From CAYZEZ01 sp964477295 (GTDB taxonomy: Bacteria; Bacteroidota; Bacteroidia; Bacteroidales; SM23-62), in assembly GCA_964477295.1 (NCBI GenBank), contig CAYZEZ010000098.1, positions 1 through 15,464 on the forward strand: a stretch of DNA of 15,464 nt, in the 5' to 3' direction. Positions 6,108 through 13,398 of this stretch are shown one piece after another. The stretch's first letter is position 1, and each line of letters opens with the position of its first letter. The notes below the pieces were generated by a model. It ran no database searches and was not told the origin of the DNA. It saw only the letters and a list, made by a program, of their open reading frames with translations. The position numbers and the translations under genes are program-made.

Positions 6108-7430
6108 TCAGTTTGTCTTAACCATCAGGATCTGACTGGTTTTTTCAGTTACCTTGTATCTTTCATCAATACGCTGATTTACCACCCAAATAATATCATC
6201 ACCATTTATTAATAACCATTGGTCCTCCTTATCTGCAATTGAGAGTTTCTCATCAATAAGAAAATCGCTGAGTTTCTTTTTATGCACCATGCCCAGTGGT
6301 TGAAAATAATCTCCATCATGCCATTTTCTGAGAATCAGGGGAAAATTGAGTTTTTCATAATCCAGACAGGCGACATTCTTTTCCCGTGGAATGTTAAAGG
6401 AGTCGTTGTAATCAATAATTAGCAGATCCAAAGTCATGGGTTCTCGCACCTGCTCCATTCCTTCATCAATGTAATATCTTTTCGTTTCTGATTCCTTCAA
6501 TGGTGTTACTATGAACGTATTTCTGTCTTTAATTAAGCGGTGTGTACCGGAATAGAATTGCTTTCCGGAATGGGCTTTTAATGACTCAATTATGCTGGCG
6601 ATCTGGGATGAGAGAAACTTGTATCCTGAAAGTATCTCAAACAGAATAGTGAGTTTATTGGGGAATGATCCTAATTTTTCAAGATCGATTATTGCACTTT
6701 CTCTATTATCCTCAACAAGCTCATTTTTAATTTTTTCAATTGTACCCAGGTAAATATTCTCCGTATCATTCAGTTTCCGGATAGTCTCAATCAGCGATAT
6801 GCGAAAACTGGGATTGATTTCTTCAAACAACGGTATGATTTCATGCCTGATTTTATTACGGGTATAATATACTGAAATATTTGAGGAGTCTTCCCTGTAA
6901 TCAATCCCACACTCACTGGCGAATTTCTCAATTTCGATCCTTGATGCAAACAACAGGGGGCGGATGATCCGCCCGGTTTTTGGCTTGATGCCTGTCAGGC
7001 CCCTGATCCCGGTCCCCCGGCCAAGGTTTATCATGAAAGTCTCGATAACATCATCCTGATTATGAGCGGTTGCGATATGAGTATAACCATGCTGGTCACA
7101 TATTACATCAAACCAGTTATAACGCAGTTCCCTGGCTGCCATCTGGATGGATAATTTATTTTCCCGTGCATACTCCTCCGTATTAAAGTGAGAAATGAAA
7201 TGAGCAATATTGTATTGATTGGATAACTTCCGGATGAATTCCTCATCACCATCCGATTCAATTCCCCGAAGATGAAAATTACAGTGTGCGATTCCAAATT
7301 GAAATCCGGATCGCCGGAAAAGATCAAGCATGACTACGGAGTCTATCCCTCCGCTTACAGCCAGGAGAATCTTATTATTGCGGGAGAACAGGTTATAATC
7401 CCGCACAAATGAAATAAATCGCTGCTGCAT
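6108..7430 (-). CDS. tilS: tRNA(Ile)-lysidine synthetase
   Basis: It uses ATP to join lysine to cytidine 34 of the CAU-anticodon tRNA(Ile), changing its reading from AUG to AUA; it is normally essential. The PP-loop ATPase motif AVSGGIDSVVMLDLF is at 24-38, and the family stretch AHNQDDVIETFMINLGRG (122-139) and DSSNISVYYTRNKIRHEIIP (181-200) follow. The C-terminal third carries the TilS substrate-binding domain (around LRKWHDGDYFQPLGM). At 440 residues it is near the E. coli length of 432. It lies 51 bp downstream of ahpC on the same strand and may share its transcript. Confidence 0.93.
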   Translation of the reverse strand: MQQRFISFVRDYNLFSRNNKILLAVSGGIDSVVMLDLFRRSGFQFGIAHCNFHLRGIESDGDEEFIRKLSNQYNIAHFISHFNTEEYARENKLSIQMAARELRYNWFDVICDQHGYTHIATAHNQDDVIETFMINLGRGTGIRGLTGIKPKTGRIIRPLLFASRIEIEKFASECGIDYREDSSNISVYYTRNKIRHEIIPLFEEINPSFRISLIETIRKLNDTENIYLGTIEKIKNELVEDNRESAIIDLEKLGSFPNKLTILFEILSGYKFLSSQIASIIESLKAHSGKQFYSGTHRLIKDRNTFIVTPLKESETKRYYIDEGMEQVREPMTLDLLIIDYNDSFNIPREKNVACLDYEKLNFPLILRKWHDGDYFQPLGMVHKKKLSDFLIDEKLSIADKEDQWLLINGDDIIWVVNQRIDERYKVTEKTSQILMVKTN

Positions 7431-7481
7431 ATTAAATCCCGGCGTAGGGGTTTATACTATCGCCAGATATTAGAAGAACGA

Positions 7482-8114
7482 TTATTTATTTCCTAAATAC
7501 TCTGAAATGCCTTCCTGGGTTGCTTTCAGCGCCTTGTCTCCTTTATGCCAGTTGGCCGGACAAACCTCGCCATACTTTTCTGAGTACTGAAGTGCATCCA
7601 CCATCCTGAGGGTTTCATCTACACTTCTTCCAAGGGGCATATCATTTACAACCTGGTGGCGCACAATGCCTTCCTTATCAATCAGGAATAATCCCCTATA
7701 AGCCTCAGGAATACCCTCAAACAGAGATTCACCCTCTTCATTGTAATCGTAATTTCCGGCAAGAACATCATAATTTTCCGCAATGGTCAAGGAAGGATCT
7801 GCAACGAGGGGATAACTAACACCTTTTATGCCACCGTCCCTGGCTTCTGTTTGCAGCCACTTCCAATGTGAAAACTTAGAATCAACAGAGCAGCCCACTA
7901 CAGCGACATCTCGTGCTTCAAATTCCTTCATTCTTTCCTGAAAAGCAATGATTTCTGTAGGACAAACAAAAGTAAAGTCAGCTGGGTAGAAATAAAAGAT
8001 TATATATTTTTTCCCAAGATATTGATCGAGTGAGAAATTTTCAACGATCTCTCCTCCGTTAACGACAGCCGAAGCACTGAATGCAGGCGCCTTTTTCCCA
8101 ACTAATACAGCCAT
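7482..8114 (-). CDS. ahpC: 2-Cys peroxiredoxin (AhpC/Prx1 type)
   Basis: This cytoplasmic thiol peroxidase reduces hydrogen peroxide and organic peroxides. The peroxidatic Cys51 sits in YPADFTFVCPTE (43-54) and the resolving Cys185 in GEVCPANW (182-189), so both catalytic cysteines of a typical 2-Cys enzyme are present. The tail after Cys185 is 25 residues long and ends EYLGNK, and the internal GG motif is GGIKG (94-98); these regions decide sensitivity to overoxidation in the Prx1 group, but I cannot assign sensitivity from this form. No AhpF reductase gene is adjacent, so electrons probably come from a thioredoxin system or a distant AhpF. A candidate promoter box lies at 8155-8162. Confidence 0.93.
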   Translation of the reverse strand: MAVLVGKKAPAFSASAVVNGGEIVENFSLDQYLGKKYIIFYFYPADFTFVCPTEIIAFQERMKEFEARDVAVVGCSVDSKFSHWKWLQTEARDGGIKGVSYPLVADPSLTIAENYDVLAGNYDYNEEGESLFEGIPEAYRGLFLIDKEGIVRHQVVNDMPLGRSVDETLRMVDALQYSEKYGEVCPANWHKGDKALKATQEGISEYLGNK

Positions 8115-8154
8115 AATGAATATAAATTAAGTTTAATAACTGTCAGATATCCTG

Positions 8155-8162
8155 CAAAAGTA
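8155..8162 (-). promoter_or_regulatory. Candidate -7 box for ahpC
   Basis: Read on the minus strand this is TACTTTTG, a full match to the Bacteroidota -7 form TAnnTTTG, about 40 bases before the ahpC start. I find no matching TTTG at the -33 position, so the promoter is tentative. Confidence 0.35.
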
Positions 8163-8271
8163 CAAATATTTTTCCTTGAATTTGTTACCTGATTTCAGCT
8201 GCCTGATAATGCTCCTTGTCGCTGGCGATGTGAAATGATCGATCCTTAATTAGTATTTTTTTCGCCAGGCA

Positions 8272-8307
8272 CCGGCACCCCGTTTTCTCCCGCGGGCAAC
8301 CGGGGTG
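8272..8307 (-). other. GC-rich hairpin downstream of the barrel-protein gene
   Basis: CACCCCG (8276-8282) and CGGGGTG (8301-8307) are perfect complements, and the loop holds the palindrome CCCGCGGG (8289-8296). It stands out from AT-rich flanks, about 50 bases after the stop codon of the outer-membrane protein gene. It may stop or stabilise that transcript, but on the minus strand it is not followed by a T-tract, so I do not call it an intrinsic terminator. I see no gene in the 244-bp gap. Confidence 0.35.
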
Positions 8308-8358
8308 GGAAGAATTATTTATATTGGCAAGCCAATTTATCCGCAGGGATGCAGGTGG

Positions 8359-10335
8359 CTACTGGAATGTGACGAGATCGGGTTTGGTTACATAAAAATC
8401 ATTAGGATTCAATTTCTTTTCACCCGAAAAATCCACTTGAAACGGGAATTGTATATCTGAGATTGTAGGATAAAATCCTAACCTGATCTGGATGGTTTCA
8501 AAAACCAGCCGCTCATTCTTTATTCTTACTCCAAATCCATACCCGGAATGCAATTTAGACTTAAGTAATGGTCCTTCAGCAGATATAAAACCGAAATCCA
8601 GAAATCCAAAGAAAGCAAACCGAAAACCAAAGAAGTAATACGGAGAAAAGGATACTGCTTCATAATTGGTGACAAGTTTTTGCAATCCTGTCACTCGTTC
8701 ATCCTGGAATCCTGTGATTCCATTTCTTTCGTTTATTGTGATGAATTCATCCACGTATCGGTTAATACCTCTCACATACCGGAAGTTTAAAAAATGTCTG
8801 ACTTTAAATCTGTTAATAATGAATAAATTAGAAAAATAGTTCAGCGAAGTATTGAAAACTCCCTGGTTGAAATGATCAACTTCATCAAGAAATCCACCGA
8901 ATTCGACTTTGCTGTAAAGATAGCCGAGCCTACCAATCATTCCCCCCCTTGAAATGCTGGATCCAAGATATATTCTGTTACCAAACTCATTAAATTCGGG
9001 CCCGGCCGTAACATTAATCAGTGTCCCATGAGGTATGTCCTCTGTTCTACCAAAACTGTAGATCAGGTTACTTCGGAAAAACCGTTGTTGGGTTAGTGAG
9101 ATGCTGCTGATCCAGTAAGATCGATTATGGTATTTGTAGAAAGTGACCTCATTAATTCCCCGCGGCCTCTGAAAGAAATGTTGTTGCATATACCGGGAGG
9201 CCAGTACGAGATTTATCCTGTTTTTTGTGAAAACTTCCCTTGAAGTCAGTGCAAACGACCGTCCAATCCAATTGTCAAACAGATTATATTCGATTTGAGC
9301 CAGTTCTGTAATGGAATCGTTGTATATGATATTTTTTTCAGTAGAGGTTCTTTCAAATCTCAGAGCCCCGGCATACTTCATATTTGGGGTATAAAAAGGT
9401 CGTTCTAATTCGGCTTCCTTGGTTTCGGTCTCATGTATCCTGGCATACCTTAGTTTACTATTGATAAAGGTTCCTCCAATGTTGTTAACAATATGAAAAA
9501 ATTCATGTGTTACTTTTTGGTCTTTATCGCCGTCCCAATGAATAAGATAGTGGATCTGTTGACCGAGTCCCGCCAGGTTTTTTTCAAACAATTCTATTTT
9601 ACCTGCATTAATGTCCAGAATCTCACCGCCCATACCGATGGAAAAATTATCTTTTGTTACTATCAGTACATCCACCAGATCATCCTGACCGGGAACATCC
9701 TGTATATAGATCCTTACATCCTCTATGAATGGCAATCTTCTTATAATCCTTTCATTGTCTGCCATGATTGAGGGATTGACAGCATCCCCACGGCTGAATA
9801 TGATATAATTATACAGAACATTATCTCTTGTCAGAAAATGGATATCATTCCCCAGTTTCTCCATATTGCTGAGAGGGTATATTACGGTATCAAAAATGGA
9901 AGGGCCAAAGGGCTCCAGTTTTTGAATTTTAACTTCGCGGATTATTTTCCCGGTAAATGGCAGGTAGGGCAAGACGCTTGCGGTGGTTTGAATCGTATCT
10001 GTTATTTGTTCTGAACTGGGCGTGCGTATAACGATAGTGTGAAGTTTGTTTACCCATCTGTCACCGGAAAATCTTAACTCGAGTGAGTCGTAGAAATCCT
10101 GGCTTTGTTTTTCACGGCCTTCCTTAATTTTATACCTGGTTCCGGGGGGGACTAAAAACAGGGTATCAGAGCGGGGCTGGAATGATTCATCTCCTATGGT
10201 AATGATAAATCCTTTTGATACGAAAACAGTATCATAATATGTTGTTGCCTCCTGTGACCATCCCGCTATACTTACATATGCGAATAAAAGTACAGCAGAC
10301 AAACAATGCCTGAATTTCGATGGTGCCAGTAACAT
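8359..10335 (-). CDS. Outer-membrane beta-barrel protein with POTRA domain (BamA/TamA superfamily-like)
   Basis: The 658-residue product begins with a signal peptide (about 1-27, basic start, hydrophobic 12-24, likely cleavage near SIAGWS-Q). A POTRA-like segment is visible at about 128-228: a first strand KIIREVKIQKL (130-140), then FSRGDAVNPSIMADNERIIR (180-199), LPFIEDVRIYI (201-211) and VDVLIVTKD (221-229). The rest, from about 230, consists of alternating-residue strands rich in aromatic residues, as in a barrel. The family inserts or exports outer-membrane proteins or lipids; the substrate here is unknown. The protein ends in VTFQ rather than a terminal Phe, so the usual C-terminal signal is imperfect. 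It is too short on the POTRA side (one clear copy) to be the main BamA. It follows the M49-like lipoprotein gene by 39 bp, suggesting co-expression at the envelope. Confidence 0.72.
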   Translation of the reverse strand: MLLAPSKFRHCLSAVLLFAYVSIAGWSQEATTYYDTVFVSKGFIITIGDESFQPRSDTLFLVPPGTRYKIKEGREKQSQDFYDSLELRFSGDRWVNKLHTIVIRTPSSEQITDTIQTTASVLPYLPFTGKIIREVKIQKLEPFGPSIFDTVIYPLSNMEKLGNDIHFLTRDNVLYNYIIFSRGDAVNPSIMADNERIIRRLPFIEDVRIYIQDVPGQDDLVDVLIVTKDNFSIGMGGEILDINAGKIELFEKNLAGLGQQIHYLIHWDGDKDQKVTHEFFHIVNNIGGTFINSKLRYARIHETETKEAELERPFYTPNMKYAGALRFERTSTEKNIIYNDSITELAQIEYNLFDNWIGRSFALTSREVFTKNRINLVLASRYMQQHFFQRPRGINEVTFYKYHNRSYWISSISLTQQRFFRSNLIYSFGRTEDIPHGTLINVTAGPEFNEFGNRIYLGSSISRGGMIGRLGYLYSKVEFGGFLDEVDHFNQGVFNTSLNYFSNLFIINRFKVRHFLNFRYVRGINRYVDEFITINERNGITGFQDERVTGLQKLVTNYEAVSFSPYYFFGFRFAFFGFLDFGFISAEGPLLKSKLHSGYGFGVRIKNERLVFETIQIRLGFYPTISDIQFPFQVDFSGEKKLNPNDFYVTKPDLVTFQ

Positions 10336-10374
10336 GTAGGATCAAATCGTACAACTGTCAAATTCAAAAATATC

Positions 10375-12291
10375 CTATTCGTTCAGATCAATTACCTCCG
10401 GGCCCTGCTTGAAAACGATATCAACAGGAATGTCCTTTACTTCAAGCCTGTCAAGTTCGGCCTGCAATTCAGACCGGATAAAACCCATTTCTTTCACCAT
10501 ATTTTTAGCTGCATCATAATTACCATCGCCCTGGATGATGAGTATCTTCTCAGCCAGTGAATTCATGGCATCTCTCATTTTTTCCTTATCCACGCGATAG
10601 GTTCCTGAGGCGTCATCCCGGGTGAAGGCTCCCGCTTCCTGGAAATAGTAGAAACGGATCATATTTGCCTTGCCATGTGAACTGGCCACACCGAAGCGCA
10701 CTGAACGGAATATCCCTGCCATAAAGGTCACATAATTATCCATCAGGTCCTTTTCACCTAGTTCTCCCATTTCTGCAAGTTGAGTAACAAGAAATAAACC
10801 CAGTATATCGGCTTTCCCTTCTTCCAGGGCACTGTATTGTTCTTCCAGAGCATGGCGGACCGTTCCTTTTCCGTCGATCGTGTTTTTTATGCCTAAACCG
10901 TGAGCCACCTCGTGAAACATGGTGTTCTCAAAAAAAGCTTCGAAGGTAATGTGGCTCTTCTGGTCTTCGGCGATCAACTCGTCGCTGATGGGCACAAGTA
11001 TTTTTTCAAACTTATATTGCATTGCATTTTTAAGCTGCAATTTCCTGCTGCCCTTCTCATTATGAACCCTTTCATCATTGGGCAGGTTAATAGCAATCGT
11101 TTTACTACCGGCATTGCAATCACCAGCATAAAAAATAGCATCGTATACACCAAGATCAGAATCTGAACCGGGTACCTCTTTTTTATATTTTCCCGGTACC
11201 GGGAGTTTTTTCTGTAGTTCGGGAAGGAGTGCGGAGAACCGGTCCAGTTTCTGGCTCCACTCCTTATCCTTTATCAATATAAAGGATTCGTGTGCAGCCT
11301 TGTACCCATATAAACCATCTTCATAATTTTCAATTGGTCCGATAATAAAATCTATGGTATTGTTCTTCATGTCCATCCATGCCAGGTCGCTGGCAAGATA
11401 TTCATCAGTAAGCAGGGCCTCTGCTCTTAATTCAAGATATTTTTTTAACCCCGGGTCTTCGGCCAGTTCTGCAGCTTGTTTGATGTATGCTGCCGCCTGA
11501 TTTGTTTTTTCTGCATATGCTTCATGGTAGGGGATGCTTACCAGGTTTCCCTCTTCATCACGACGAATCAGGGTATAAAGACTGGTCTTATCATCTGAAT
11601 CGAAAGATTCAAATTCCTCTTTGGTCATATCGGTCGGGTAGAAATTGGCACCTTTGGGTTTCTGACCTATTCCTTCCAGGAATGGTTGGTTGGCATTCAA
11701 TCTTTCCCAGGGTCCGTAATTAATTGCAAGAAATTTACTTGTTGCTTCTCCAATATCATCTGTGAACAGTTCATCCTTGTCACCATAAGCCTGGAGCCAA
11801 TAGATATCTTCTATAGCCAATGCGGCTTTAAACAGAAAGGGGAGCATTTGTTTTTCCATTTCATCCAGCACGTCAAGGTTGGTGGTAAGTTCAACCATGA
11901 CAAAATCATTCACTTTGTTTTCCATCCATTTATCTTTTCTTGGTAACGGGATATCGGATTCACCGTCTTTTGAAAGCAAAACAAGCATATCTTTCTCAAT
12001 CAGATACCCGATTTTTTTTGTGATTTCTTCGCCATCATGGTTAAGTTTTACTTCAAAAACGATCTGGTCATTATCCGCCTCAATTATTTGATATTCAGCC
12101 CTCTGATCAGCAATTTCCATTATACCCTCATGAATGGTAACAAACAACGGAGGATAGTTTTTCCCTTCCTTAGAAGGGTGATCTCCTGCATATGATCCAT
12201 AATAGGGGACTTCTTTGGTACAGCCGTTCATAATGAACAGTCCAGACAGACAAATGATTGCCAGCCAGGGTAAAATTTTATTTTGATTCAT
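10375..12291 (-). CDS. M49-like (dipeptidyl-peptidase III family) metallopeptidase lipoprotein
   Basis: This 638-residue protein probably cleaves peptides with a zinc ion outside the cytoplasm. A lipoprotein signal ends at Cys24 (hydrophobic 7-21, then MNGC). Residues about 27-125 form an added domain of short beta-strands before the peptidase part. The catalytic region has FHEVAHGLG (459-467), giving His460, Glu461 and His464, and LEEGKAD (489-495), giving the third ligand Glu491. The second motif fits the EExxAD/E pattern of M49. The first motif is HExxH and not the HExxGH of classical dipeptidyl-peptidase III; shortened motifs are known in some M49 relatives, such as Caldithrix and plant Nudix-fused forms. 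FYPTDMTKEEF (217-227) and YAGDCNAGSKTIAINLPND (388-406) are also typical of that branch. The exact activity is not shown by sequence; relatives are often annotated as Zn-dependent hydrolases. Confidence 0.8.
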   Translation of the reverse strand: MNQNKILPWLAIICLSGLFIMNGCTKEVPYYGSYAGDHPSKEGKNYPPLFVTIHEGIMEIADQRAEYQIIEADNDQIVFEVKLNHDGEEITKKIGYLIEKDMLVLLSKDGESDIPLPRKDKWMENKVNDFVMVELTTNLDVLDEMEKQMLPFLFKAALAIEDIYWLQAYGDKDELFTDDIGEATSKFLAINYGPWERLNANQPFLEGIGQKPKGANFYPTDMTKEEFESFDSDDKTSLYTLIRRDEEGNLVSIPYHEAYAEKTNQAAAYIKQAAELAEDPGLKKYLELRAEALLTDEYLASDLAWMDMKNNTIDFIIGPIENYEDGLYGYKAAHESFILIKDKEWSQKLDRFSALLPELQKKLPVPGKYKKEVPGSDSDLGVYDAIFYAGDCNAGSKTIAINLPNDERVHNEKGSRKLQLKNAMQYKFEKILVPISDELIAEDQKSHITFEAFFENTMFHEVAHGLGIKNTIDGKGTVRHALEEQYSALEEGKADILGLFLVTQLAEMGELGEKDLMDNYVTFMAGIFRSVRFGVASSHGKANMIRFYYFQEAGAFTRDDASGTYRVDKEKMRDAMNSLAEKILIIQGDGNYDAAKNMVKEMGFIRSELQAELDRLEVKDIPVDIVFKQGPEVIDLNE

Positions 12292-12414
12292 GACAATTTA
12301 TAGATTGGTTGATTAAATTACAAGATATTACTTTTATCACAAACCGGGATAAAACGAACATGATTTTTATTAATCATCATTTACAATTGATTGATGAATG
12401 AAAATTATTTAAGA

Positions 12415-12421
12415 GCGAAGC
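12415..12421. other. Isolated GCGAAGC mini-hairpin motif
   Basis: The same stable seven-base hairpin core found in the array at 1-90 occurs once here, inside the 267-bp gap upstream of the M49-like gene and next to the inverted repeat at 12427-12484. Its occurrence could be chance. Confidence 0.3.
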
Positions 12422-12426
12422 GGTTG

Positions 12427-12484
12427 CACAAGTTCTGAATTTAAAAAATATGTTATGATGTGATTTTAAAAATTCAGCCTTGTG
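12427..12484. repeat. Long imperfect inverted repeat
   Basis: CACAAG (12427-12432) and CTGAATTT (12435-12442) are mirrored by AAATTCAG (12470-12477) and CTTGTG (12479-12484). That is fourteen pairs interrupted by a two-against-one internal loop, around a 27-base loop. It lies after the stop of the 237-residue gene and about 135 bp before the M49-like start. No T-tract follows on the minus strand. It may be an operator, an RNA element, or part of a terminator. I see no gene in the surrounding gap (12292-12558). Confidence 0.5.
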
Positions 12485-12558
12485 AAAAATAAACAGGTTG
12501 TGAAACAGGTGTGCTGAAGACTTTGTATCTGCGGATCTGGTAATGTTTTGGGATCAGT

Positions 12559-13272
12559 TCATTTCTCCTCTCCCGAAATATCATCCGAGTTAAAATGAAA
12601 ACCAAGTCTTTTACCGGTTTTGAGCCTGGCAAACTGGATTTTTTGTGTGATTACATCAACGGATACCATTTTAACAGCATCGTAGGGAGGGACCAGCAAA
12701 TCGAATTCAAGCGAATATTGCATGGCCAGTTTGGTAATACTACTCAGCGCTTCCCGGTTAATATTATCCTTCCCGAAGTTATTATAGAAGTATCCGAGTT
12801 GCCGTTTGCCTTCGACAAAATAGTGCATATCCTTATTGACGAATATCCTTCCTATGAGGTATCCCAGATCGTCAAGGCGCTGATATTTAACTGAATCTGC
12901 AAGGAAATTGAATATATTAATAATACCACAATAGGAGGCCGTTTTATCGGCCTGGATATAAGATGTCTTCCATATCCCGTGTCCACGGTCAAATTCAAAT
13001 ACATTGGAATGCATATGGAACAAAAGAAGGTCGCCTGAAACCTTGAGCTGGGCATCAAACAATCCCATATCCTTGTACTCAAGTATCACCCTGTTATCGA
13101 TCCCTGACAGTTTTGAATTGAAGGTTTGTTCCAGTTCAGGAAGTATTTCCTTCAACATTCTGAATGCGCTCAGTGTGTTGTCGTAAACTTTTTGTTTCAG
13201 GAGCGATTTTGACTGGATGGTCTCGACTATCGACTTATCAGCATCTTGTTTTTCCATATGTATTTGGTTCAT
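12559..13272 (-). CDS. Conserved-looking protein of unknown function, 237 aa
   Basis: I do not recognise this protein. It has no signal peptide, membrane segment or cysteine cluster and is probably cytoplasmic and soluble. The N-terminal 50 residues look helical (repeated charged residues, then KEILPELEQTF), followed by alternating strands (VILEYKDMGLFDAQLKV, DLLLFHMHSNVFEFD) and a mixed C-terminal half with many aromatic residues. The codon and base composition match the neighbours, and no other-strand frame gives a better reading, so it is probably a real gene. A second in-frame ATG at codon 6 is an alternative start. It follows proS by 126 bp on the same strand, but the function need not be linked to translation. 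Confidence 0.75.
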   Translation of the reverse strand: MNQIHMEKQDADKSIVETIQSKSLLKQKVYDNTLSAFRMLKEILPELEQTFNSKLSGIDNRVILEYKDMGLFDAQLKVSGDLLLFHMHSNVFEFDRGHGIWKTSYIQADKTASYCGIINIFNFLADSVKYQRLDDLGYLIGRIFVNKDMHYFVEGKRQLGYFYNNFGKDNINREALSSITKLAMQYSLEFDLLVPPYDAVKMVSVDVITQKIQFARLKTGKRLGFHFNSDDISGEEK

Positions 13273-13273
13273 G

Positions 13274-13298
13274 GTTCTTCGTTTTTCGTTCTTCGTTT
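13274..13298. repeat. Short direct repeat directly upstream of the unknown gene
   Basis: GTTCTTCGTTT occurs at 13274-13284 and again at 13288-13298, a 14-base period. On the minus strand this is an A-rich run (AAACGAAGAAC twice) ending one base before the start codon of the 237-residue protein. Such A-rich sequence could help start translation where Shine-Dalgarno sequences are not used. Confidence 0.6.
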
Positions 13299-13376
13299 GC
13301 GTGGTTTTGTGTGCAGGGAGTTCATTATCAAAAACTTATAAACAGATCGCAAACATTCCGTTCACCCATACTGCCG

Positions 13377-13397
13377 GATCACCGATCAACGATCGCG
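13377..13397. repeat. Three GATC-containing heptamers in tandem
   Basis: GATCACC, GATCAAC and GATCGCG follow each other at 13377, 13384 and 13391, two bases after the proS stop codon in the direction of transcription. The array is short, and its role, if any, is unknown. Confidence 0.4.
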
Positions 13398-13398
13398 G

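Noticed and set aside
7435..7458. AAATCCC...GGGGTTT hairpin between ahpC and tilS
   Set aside because: On the transcribed minus strand it contains a C-A mismatch and is not followed by a T-tract, so it is not a convincing terminator.
12359..12383. ATGATT/AATCAT inverted repeat upstream of the M49-like gene
   Set aside because: Short and purely AT in an AT-rich gap, so it is expected by chance.
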